Shown: in pieces, positions 1 to 5,080 of the stretch
Position numbering within the stretch: position 1 is the stretch's first letter
Layout: each line of letters begins with the position of its first letter
Source of the DNA: an uncultured Bacilli bacterium
GTDB lineage: Bacteria > Bacillota_I > Bacilli_A > RF39 > UBA660
Assembly (NCBI GenBank): GCA_934090775.1
Contig: CAKOKF010000054.1
Coordinates: forward strand, 1 to 6,939
DNA length: 6,939 nt
Direction: 5' to 3'
Position numbers and translations under genes: made by a program
Notes under the pieces: model-generated
Seen by the model: only the letters and a program-made list of their open reading frames with translations
Database searches by the model: none
What the model was told of the DNA's origin: nothing

Positions 1-2
1 AA

Positions 3-20
3 CTAACTATTTCTAGTTAG
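3..20. other. Small perfect hairpin at the window edge
   Basis: A 7-bp perfect inverted repeat (CTAACTA at 3-9, TAGTTAG at 14-20) with a 4-base loop. Read on the minus strand the loop is GAAA, a stable GNRA-type tetraloop, and the stem is followed by TT before the window ends. It could be a terminator or back-up terminator for the minus-strand tRNA-Gly transcript, or belong to a gene outside the window. The tail cannot be seen, so the role is open. Confidence 0.4.
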
Positions 21-32
21 CATTTATTACTT

Positions 33-53
33 AAACTCGAAAAGTTCGAGTTT
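33..53 (-). terminator. Probable terminator of tRNA-Gly
   Basis: A perfect 9-bp inverted repeat (33-41 with 45-53, 3-base loop) lies 10 bases beyond the CCA end of the tRNA-Gly gene in its direction of transcription. On the minus strand the stem ends in TTT but no long T-run follows, so this is a weak intrinsic terminator by the usual criteria. A second hairpin at 3-20 follows it. Position is the main support. Confidence 0.5.
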
Positions 54-63
54 CCTATCAATC

Positions 64-138
64 TGGAGCAAGTGAGGAGAATCGAACTCCCGTCTCGACC
101 TTGGCAAGGTCGCATTCTAGCCGTTGAACCACACCTGC
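64..138 (-). tRNA. tRNA-Gly (anticodon GCC)
   Basis: The minus strand folds into a complete 75-base cloverleaf. The acceptor stem GCAGGTG (132-138) pairs with CACTTGC (68-74) with one G-T wobble, and is followed by discriminator T and an encoded CCA (64-66). The anticodon stem CGACC/GGTCG encloses the loop TTGCCAA, giving anticodon GCC at 103-105, which reads GGC and GGT glycine codons. The T-loop carries the usual TTCGATT. The encoded CCA fits Firmicutes. It stands alone here, with its own promoter at 187-215 and a hairpin downstream. Confidence 0.96.
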
Positions 139-186
139 ATATTTAGTTGTTTTTTCTTCAACTGACTACTTAATAATATCAAAAAA

Positions 187-215
187 ATTATACAATTTCA
201 AGTAAAAATTTGAAA
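187..215 (-). promoter_or_regulatory. Sigma-A-type promoter of tRNA-Gly
   Basis: On the minus strand, TTTCAA (210-215) is separated by 17 bases from a perfect TATAAT (187-192). The expected start near 180 gives about 40 bases of 5' leader before the mature tRNA, as expected for a precursor trimmed by RNase P. It lies back to back with the plus-strand promoter at 220-228, so the two transcription starts diverge within a few tens of bases. Confidence 0.7.
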
Positions 216-219
216 TTTA

Positions 220-228
220 TGCTATAAT
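220..228 (+). promoter_or_regulatory. Extended -10 promoter of the 259 gene
   Basis: TGC followed by a perfect TATAAT (223-228) forms an extended -10 element. No good -35 box lies at 16-18 bases upstream, which extended -10 promoters tolerate. A start near 235 gives a leader of about 24 bases. The same TGN-TATAAT form precedes the other two plus-strand genes. Confidence 0.7.
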
Positions 229-247
229 ATTTCTATATTAGAAAAAT

Positions 248-254
248 AGGTGAT
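248..254 (+). promoter_or_regulatory. Ribosome binding site fixing the start at 259
   Basis: AGGTGAT matches the anti-Shine-Dalgarno complement and sits 4 bases before ATG at 259. A GTG at 250 is in frame and would add three residues, but it lies inside this site and would have no ribosome binding site of its own. The ATG is therefore the better start. Confidence 0.75.
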
Positions 255-258
255 AGTT

Positions 259-921
259 ATGTTAAAAAGTATGAAGAAAAGTGATATTTTTAAGATGTTC
301 TTTGCTCTTATTTCTTTGTTTTTAATATTTGGAATAGTATTTTACTTTTATGGAACTTTGCAAAGAAAAGAAGAACCAGTAAATGTTAGTAAAGTTGAAA
401 GTAATATTCCTGAGTATAGTTATTATATAAATGATAATGCTTCTCCATATTATAAAGATGAATTTGCTAAATTAAAGGAAATTTTAGAAGCTGATGAAAT
501 AGATGATAATGCTTATATAACACAGTTAGCTAAGGTATTTGTAATAGATCTATTATCATTAAATAACAAAATTAATAAGTATGAAGTAACTAGTTCACAA
601 TACTTTAATACAACGAAAAAAGATATGTTTATAAATAAAGTAGTTGATAATTTTTATGATTATATTGAAGATAATGCCTATGATGATCGTAAACAATTAT
701 TACCAGAAGTAAGTGAAGTTGTAATGAATGAACTTAAAACAACAACTTATAAAATGGGAGAAGAAAGTGTTCCTGCTTATGAAATAAGTGCTGATGTTAC
801 CTATGTTAGTGACTTAGGATATGATAAAAAAGTTGATGTTATTTTAACGAGGGAAGATAATAAATATAGTATAGTTGCTTATAATCCAATAAATGAAGAA
901 ATGACTAATACTAAAAGATAG
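259..921 (+). CDS. Single-pass membrane-anchored protein, function unknown
   Basis: The 220-residue product is not recognised as a named family. A short basic N-terminus (KKSDIFK) is followed by one hydrophobic helix at about residues 13-33, then an extracytoplasmic domain of about 185 residues. The positive-inside rule puts the bulk outside the membrane as a signal-anchored protein; there is no lipobox. The domain begins with acidic, Tyr-rich, mostly helical sequence. It ends with alternating strand-like segments (AYEISADVTYVS, KKVDVILTRE, KYSIVAYNP). A helices-then-sheet order with a membrane anchor is reminiscent of NTF2-like envelope domains, but that is a weak inference. It contains no cysteine. 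It is monocistronic, with its own extended -10 promoter and a strong terminator, and converges on an LCP wall-polymer gene, so an envelope role is plausible but unproven. The ATG at 259 is preferred over the in-frame GTG at 250. Confidence 0.85.
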   Translation: MLKSMKKSDIFKMFFALISLFLIFGIVFYFYGTLQRKEEPVNVSKVESNIPEYSYYINDNASPYYKDEFAKLKEILEADEIDDNAYITQLAKVFVIDLLSLNNKINKYEVTSSQYFNTTKKDMFINKVVDNFYDYIEDNAYDDRKQLLPEVSEVVMNELKTTTYKMGEESVPAYEISADVTYVSDLGYDKKVDVILTREDNKYSIVAYNPINEEMTNTKR

Positions 922-922
922 G

Positions 923-950
923 GAAGAAATTAAAAGAATTTCTTCTTTTT
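923..950 (+). terminator. Intrinsic terminator of the 259 gene
   Basis: A perfect 9-bp stem, GAAGAAATT (923-931) with AATTTCTTC (937-945), a 5-base loop and TTTTT (946-950), begins one base after the TAG stop. It should end plus-strand transcription before the convergent LCP gene. Confidence 0.85.
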
Positions 951-977
951 AAATACTAAAATTTTAAAAAATATAAC

Positions 978-1004
978 AAAAAAAGAGAAGTATTATTACT
1001 CCTC
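978..1004 (-). terminator. Intrinsic terminator of the LCP-PASTA gene, overlapping its stop codon
   Basis: On the minus strand GAGGAGTA (997-1004) pairs with TACTTCTC (985-992) over 8 bp including one G-T wobble, with a 4-base loop and seven T residues (978-984). The stop codon TAA (996-998) and the last Glu codons lie inside the hairpin, so coding and termination signals are shared. Confidence 0.82.
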
Positions 1005-2924
1005 ATTATCAATGACTGTATCATTTTCATTACGAACAGGTGTTTCTTCAGTATTATTTGAATTATCAATATTACTAGATCTTTTATTTATATAAACTGT
1101 TAAATTAGTACCAGTACCAATAACTGAATTAATATGAATTGATTGGTCTGCTACGATACCATCACCATATAAATAATTGAAATGTTCATCGCCTTCGTAG
1201 ACTTCTATTTTAGTTAAATTAATACCATTACTAACAGCCCAACTACTAGCATATTCCGCAGTAGAACCAATTAAACTAGGCATTGTTGCCACTGACTTAG
1301 CGCCATATAACTTTTTCCCATAGAATTTCAAAGTATAATCTTCATTATAATCAATACTAAATGTTTTATTAGGAACTTTTTCTAATAGTTCTAAATTAGT
1401 TTTCATCATCTTTTTAATATCTTCTAAACTATCTTTATAATAACCTAGAGCTGAAGTAGTTGAGTATCCTAAATAGACAGGAAGACTATAAGTTTCTAAA
1501 GTTGTTTTATAAATAGAAAATTTAACTTCGTTACCATTAATAGTATTAACTAAAACTGACTTACCAACATCATATAAAGATAGAATTTGATCAGTAGTCA
1601 TATTAGTATCCATATTTTTCTGAACGGCATTTAAAATATTTTTAAAATCATCAAAACTACGTAAGGTTTTAGCTTTTTCAACAATTGCTTCTACCACATC
1701 TTGTTGATGTCTAATACGGTCAAGATCTGAGCCAATATATTGATGACGGTTACGAGCATAGGCTAGAGCTTGTTCGCCGTTTAATGTTTGAATTCCTGGG
1801 TCCATACAAACTATTTTATCGCCAAACTCACGATTCGAGTTTTGTTCACATACTTTGCCACCATAGTTAACACCGGCATTATACCAACTCCATGGTTCTT
1901 CAACATCAACAGTTATACCACCAAGAGCTTCAACTAAATCGACAACGCCTTTAAAATTCATTTTGACATAGTAATCAATATCAATATCAGTAAGCTGTTT
2001 CATAGTATTAATAACACAACTGGTACCATAAGCAGCGGAAGAATTTATTTTCGCTAAAGCATTATTACGACAACTAATTGGTACATAAAGATCTCTTGGC
2101 ACACTAAACATCGACGCTGATAAAGTTTTAGGATTAAAAGTAATCATCATCAAAGTATCACCATTAAAAGCTCCGTTAGCATTCAAACCATTGGTCTCGC
2201 TATCAACACCCATAACTAAGATAGTAAAAGGTTCGGTTAATTTCTTATTAGTATAACTAATGTTATCTTGATTTTTCATTTCTTTACTATATTGTAAAAC
2301 TACTTTAGTCTCATCTTTAATATTTTGATATTTCTCTTCGGAAGCAAAAAGAATAGTGTAATTACTAGAAACAAAACAAGCATCAATTTTACCACTATAT
2401 AAGTCATCTAACATGATATAAAAATCATCATATTGATATAACTTATTAGGAAGATTGTCTTTATTAATTAATTCTTTAGCTAAAACATTACCTTCAATAT
2501 TAGTCGTATCACTGATAATACCAATTTTACTATCACTGTTAAATTCAGTATCTTTCATACTAATAAGATAAGTAGTATAGTTAATTGTATCTTTACTAAT
2601 ACTATCTATTTCTTTATAAATAGTATCTATATAATAACCTGCTACAAAGAAAATACCATTAAATAATAAAGTAAAAATAATCATAATAATAAAACTAGAA
2701 TATTTCTTATTTAAGACATAGACTAGTCCCATTACTAACCATACTAAGAACCATATTCCAAAAAGAATTATTAAAATCATTCTAACTAGAGTTTCAATAC
2801 CAGTTAATACGGCTATATTTTTCACAAAAATTACATAACCAATCATATAAGTTATTAAAGTTATTACAAGAATTGTTAAGTAAATCTTGTTACACTTTTT
2901 AAGTTTATCGATAAATTTATTCAT
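996..2924 (-). CDS. LCP (LytR-CpsA-Psr) family wall glycopolymer transferase with C-terminal PASTA-like domain
   Basis: The 642-residue membrane protein is expected to transfer undecaprenyl-linked glycopolymer (teichoic acid or polysaccharide) to peptidoglycan outside the cell. Three helices lie at about 15-34, 46-71 and 77-98, with NKK between the second and third as a cytoplasmic loop. An accessory domain follows at about 112-225, as in streptococcal Cps2A. The LCP domain at about 232-420 keeps the pyrophosphate-lipid site: GDTLMM (Asp256), SVPRD (Arg277), KINSSAAYG (292-300), LVEALGGI (330-337), ARNRH (Arg391, Arg393) and SDLDRIRHQQ (Asp402, Arg403, Arg405). Residues 548-614 resemble one PASTA domain (MPSLIGSTAEYA; GIVADQS; a closing GTGTNLTVYINK), followed by an Asn/Glu-rich tail. 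Cys285, 303, 359 and 373 lie on the outer face in two close pairs. AAGGAG at 2932-2937, 7 bases upstream, supports the start. The protein is longer than most LCP proteins (roughly 300-500 residues). It is divergent from a second LCP gene; the polymer substrate is unknown. Confidence 0.93.
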   Translation of the reverse strand: MNKFIDKLKKCNKIYLTILVITLITYMIGYVIFVKNIAVLTGIETLVRMILIILFGIWFLVWLVMGLVYVLNKKYSSFIIMIIFTLLFNGIFFVAGYYIDTIYKEIDSISKDTINYTTYLISMKDTEFNSDSKIGIISDTTNIEGNVLAKELINKDNLPNKLYQYDDFYIMLDDLYSGKIDACFVSSNYTILFASEEKYQNIKDETKVVLQYSKEMKNQDNISYTNKKLTEPFTILVMGVDSETNGLNANGAFNGDTLMMITFNPKTLSASMFSVPRDLYVPISCRNNALAKINSSAAYGTSCVINTMKQLTDIDIDYYVKMNFKGVVDLVEALGGITVDVEEPWSWYNAGVNYGGKVCEQNSNREFGDKIVCMDPGIQTLNGEQALAYARNRHQYIGSDLDRIRHQQDVVEAIVEKAKTLRSFDDFKNILNAVQKNMDTNMTTDQILSLYDVGKSVLVNTINGNEVKFSIYKTTLETYSLPVYLGYSTTSALGYYKDSLEDIKKMMKTNLELLEKVPNKTFSIDYNEDYTLKFYGKKLYGAKSVATMPSLIGSTAEYASSWAVSNGINLTKIEVYEGDEHFNYLYGDGIVADQSIHINSVIGTGTNLTVYINKRSSNIDNSNNTEETPVRNENDTVIDNEE

Positions 2925-2949
2925 AAGAAAGCTCCTTATTTTCTATTTT

Positions 2950-2978
2950 ATTATATACTAATTGAATCAATTTAACAA
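2950..2978 (-). promoter_or_regulatory. Promoter of the LCP-PASTA gene
   Basis: On the minus strand, TTGTTA (2973-2978) is separated by 17 bases from a perfect TATAAT (2950-2955). A start near 2943 leaves a leader of about 20 bases containing AAGGAG (2932-2937). It faces away from the promoter at 3148-3176 within the same 272-base intergenic region. Confidence 0.72.
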
Positions 2979-3088
2979 TATTTTCTTTATGTAAATATGC
3001 ATATCTAGGTATAGGAAAATTAGTTTAGAGTAATAATGTTTTAAAAAGAGAAATAGGCTTAATAAGATTGGCAATAGGTTATAAATTT

Positions 3089-3165
3089 TTTAAGAATAAA
3101 TACTTACTAATTGTAGTCAATAAGATGTCAAATTAGATTAATAGAAATTGGTATCTATTCTTAAA
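3089..3165. repeat. Imperfect inverted repeat in the LCP divergent intergenic region
   Basis: TTTAAGAATAAATAC (3089-3103) is matched in inverted orientation by GTATCTATTCTTAAA (3151-3165), 14 of 15 positions complementary, with 47 bases between the arms. The right arm overlaps the -35 end and fills most of the spacer of the promoter at 3148-3176. It could be a pair of operator half-sites or a structure-forming repeat. AT-rich DNA makes chance dyads more likely, so a regulatory role is only a suggestion. Nothing else gene-like is seen between 2979 and 3147. Confidence 0.5.
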
Positions 3166-3176
3166 TATGTTATAAT
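3148..3176 (+). promoter_or_regulatory. Promoter of the CpsA-like LCP gene
   Basis: TTGGTA (3148-3153), a 17-base spacer and a perfect TATAAT (3171-3176) preceded by TGT (extended -10). A start near 3182 would leave a leader of only about 15 bases, containing AGGTGAG (3184-3190) placed 6 bases before the ATG. Confidence 0.75.
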
Positions 3177-3196
3177 CTTAAACAGGTGAGCAAGTT

Positions 3197-4594
3197 ATGA
3201 AAAAAAAGAAAAAAAAGTTTTACCATTATTTTAATATTTTATTGTTATTAATAGGAATTATTTTTTTAGTTTTATTATATTTTACTAATGTCTTAAATTT
3301 AGTTTATTTTGGGTTAGTTACTGTTGTTTTATTTATTTTAACAATGCTTATAATTGCTAATATTAATCATAAACGATTATGGGCTTTATTTTTAGGAATT
3401 GTTTTATTTGTTATTGAACTTATTGGTTGTATTTATTTAAATAAAACGAATAGTTTCTTAGATAAGATTCATACCAAGACGGAAATTGAAGCTTATAAAG
3501 TTGTAGTTTTAAATAGTTTGGAGAAGACGGTTGATGATTTAAAAGAAATTGGCATCTTGAAAAATACTGATGAAGGTTATACTAAGGCGGTCACGCAAAT
3601 TGAAGAAAAAATTGATAAAACGGTAACTTTTGATGATGTATCAAGTTTAACATCGGCTTTGTTAATGGAAAAAATTCCAGCTATTTTAATTGATAGTGCA
3701 ACGGATACGGTGTTAAGAGAAAATGATACGGTCTATGCTAGTAGTACGAAGAGTATTTATAATTATGAAATTACCGTTAAGACTAATGTGGCTGAAAAAA
3801 ACGTGGATATAACCAAAAATACTTTTAGCGTTTATATTAGTGGTATTGATACTTATAACAAGATTGCTACGAAGACGAGAAGTGATGTAAACATTGTTAT
3901 GACGGTAAATCCGGTAACGAAAAAGATTGTAATGGCGCATATTCCAAGAGATTATTATGTAACTCTCTATGGCAAAAATGGTAAAGATAAGTTAACTCAT
4001 GCTTCTCTTTATGGTATTGATACAGCGATGAAAACGGTCGAAAATTTTACAGGTATCAAGATTGACTATTATGTAAGACTAAATTTTACTTCTTTAATAA
4101 AGATTGTTGATTTACTGGGAGGCATTGATGTTAATAGTAAATATGCTTTCGAAACAGGAATTTATGATTCAACGATGAAGAAAACTTATAAATTTAAAAA
4201 AGGAATGAATCATTTAGATGGAGATGCCGCTTTATCATTTGTTAGAGAACGACACTCATTTACGGATGGTGATATTACAAGAGGTGAAAATCAAATGCTA
4301 GTTTTAGAGGCTTTGATAAAGAAAGCAATGAGTCCAAAAATTATAACTAGTTATACTAAATTCTTAGATGTTTTAGATGATGCGATGATTACAAATATGA
4401 GTAAGAAAGAAATTACCGATTTTATTAAGAAAGAAATAAGTAAACCTTCTAACTATGATATTGAATCAATAAGTTTAAATGGTACCTCAGCTATGGATTA
4501 TACTTTCTCTTATCCAATGAGTAAATTATATGTCATGGTACCTGATGAAAAAAATTTAAAAGATTATCAAGAAAAGGTAAGTGCCTTATATTAA
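3197..4594 (+). CDS. CpsA-type LCP family glycopolymer transferase
   Basis: The 465-residue protein is close in length to pneumococcal Cps2A and shares its layout. A Lys-rich cytoplasmic start is followed by three helices at about 13-31, 34-54 and 61-81, with NHKR (57-60) as a cytoplasmic loop. An accessory domain spans about 98-200 and an LCP domain about 208-415. LCP landmarks are RSDVNIVMTVNP (Asp230), HIPRD (Arg251), KLTHASLYG (265-273), IVDLLGGID (303-311), FVRERH (Arg350, Arg352), and DGDITRGENQ (Asp359, Arg362, Gln366). The FVRERH...RGENQ form is characteristic of the CpsA branch. Expected role: attaching a lipid-linked capsule-like or teichoic polymer to peptidoglycan on the outer membrane face. 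There is no PASTA domain or cysteine pair, unlike the divergent paralogue. Codons 2-7 contain two A8 runs. No capsule biosynthesis genes lie beside it, so the substrate is unknown. Start supported by AGGTGAG at 3184-3190. Confidence 0.93.
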   Translation: MKKKKKKFYHYFNILLLLIGIIFLVLLYFTNVLNLVYFGLVTVVLFILTMLIIANINHKRLWALFLGIVLFVIELIGCIYLNKTNSFLDKIHTKTEIEAYKVVVLNSLEKTVDDLKEIGILKNTDEGYTKAVTQIEEKIDKTVTFDDVSSLTSALLMEKIPAILIDSATDTVLRENDTVYASSTKSIYNYEITVKTNVAEKNVDITKNTFSVYISGIDTYNKIATKTRSDVNIVMTVNPVTKKIVMAHIPRDYYVTLYGKNGKDKLTHASLYGIDTAMKTVENFTGIKIDYYVRLNFTSLIKIVDLLGGIDVNSKYAFETGIYDSTMKKTYKFKKGMNHLDGDAALSFVRERHSFTDGDITRGENQMLVLEALIKKAMSPKIITSYTKFLDVLDDAMITNMSKKEITDFIKKEISKPSNYDIESISLNGTSAMDYTFSYPMSKLYVMVPDEKNLKDYQEKVSALY

Positions 4595-4630
4595 TATTTA
4601 AGCATTTATCTTTTTTCTTTTAAATTTTTT

Positions 4631-4639
4631 TGCTATAAT
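4631..4639 (+). promoter_or_regulatory. Extended -10 promoter of the small membrane protein gene
   Basis: TGC followed by a perfect TATAAT (4634-4639), 37 bases after the preceding stop codon. The -35 region is only a T-rich tract. A start near 4646 would give a leader of about 17 bases. No clear terminator separates this gene from the LCP gene upstream, so it may be transcribed both from here and by read-through. Confidence 0.65.
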
Positions 4640-4645
4640 TTATTT

Positions 4646-4652
4646 AGGATGG
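4646..4652 (+). promoter_or_regulatory. Weak ribosome binding site before 4663
   Basis: AGGATGG lies 10 bases before the ATG, a little far and imperfect. AGTAGGT (4656-4662) abuts the ATG and is too close to be a normal site. If transcription starts near 4646, the site would be at the very 5' end of the mRNA, suggesting modest translation. Confidence 0.4.
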
Positions 4653-4662
4653 TCGAGTAGGT

Positions 4663-5040
4663 ATGAAAAATAAATTTTTAACTAAGTTAGAAAACGAAAA
4701 AAATAAGAAGCTAGTTATTCGCTATAGTGCCGCTATTTTATCTTTTATAGTCGTAGTAGTTTTAGTGTTGTTTTGGGCTCATTCTGATTTTTCTACTAAA
4801 GATGAAAAAGAAGTTATGCGAACAACGGTTGGCGAGTTTACTTATGAACCAATTAAGAAGGTTGCCTATATAAATGATGAATACGTAAGTGGTGGTTTTC
4901 CTGTAAAAGATAGTAGTTTAACTTTAAAAAGTGTTAGTTGTACGAATGGAGCGACTGCTACTTTTGATGTTGATAGTTGGGAACTTAAAATTACCAATGA
5001 TGTTACTAAAACTAGATGCAGCATTTATTTTACAAAGTAA
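4663..5040 (+). CDS. Small single-pass membrane protein with cysteine pair, function unknown
   Basis: The 125-residue product is not a recognised named family. A Lys-rich N-terminus (about 1-20) precedes one hydrophobic helix at about residues 21-39, placing the remaining 85 residues outside the cell. The last 55-60 residues read as a short beta-rich module: a Tyr-Ile-Asn-Asp strand start, GGFPVKDSSLTLKSVSC, a Thr-Asn-Gly-Ala-Thr turn, DVDSWELKI, then TKTRCSIYF. Cys93 and Cys119 are the only cysteines and are well placed for one disulfide. The Phe-Pro-x-Lys plus Cys-Thr-Asn-Gly pattern recalls short surface modules I associate with AT-rich Firmicutes proteins, but I cannot name the family with certainty. 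It follows the CpsA-like gene by 68 bases on the same strand with its own -10 box, so co-expression and an envelope-related job are plausible. The start is the only reasonable Met before the helix. Confidence 0.85.
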   Translation: MKNKFLTKLENEKNKKLVIRYSAAILSFIVVVVLVLFWAHSDFSTKDEKEVMRTTVGEFTYEPIKKVAYINDEYVSGGFPVKDSSLTLKSVSCTNGATATFDVDSWELKITNDVTKTRCSIYFTK

Positions 5041-5051
5041 TTATGGACGTC

Positions 5052-5080
5052 AAAAAGATAGTCACTCGGGACTATCTTTC
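5052..5080. terminator. Bidirectional terminator between the small membrane gene and gltX
   Basis: A perfect 10-bp stem, AAAGATAGTC (5054-5063) with GACTATCTTT (5070-5079), and a 6-base loop. On the plus strand it ends in TTTCTT; on the minus strand it ends in TTTTT (5052-5056). It can therefore stop transcription from both sides. The gltX stop codon (5072-5074) and its last codons lie in the stem. Confidence 0.82.

Noticed and set aside
145..163. Hairpin AGTTG/CAACT in the tRNA-Gly leader
   Set aside because: Only 5 bp around a 9-base loop in AT-rich sequence, inside a leader expected to be removed by RNase P; not distinguishable from chance.
250..258. GTG start giving three extra residues for the first plus-strand gene
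   Set aside because: The GTG is inside the AGGTGAT ribosome binding site that serves the ATG at 259.
3713..3940. Minus-strand open frame of 75 codons inside the CpsA-like LCP gene
   Set aside because: It lies wholly within a well-supported LCP coding sequence, covers the conserved region around IPRD on the other strand, and shows no ribosome binding site or recognisable product.
4575..4630. Terminator after the CpsA-like LCP gene
   Set aside because: There are T-rich tracts but only a 4-bp possible stem near the stop codon; no convincing hairpin, so read-through into the next gene is more likely.
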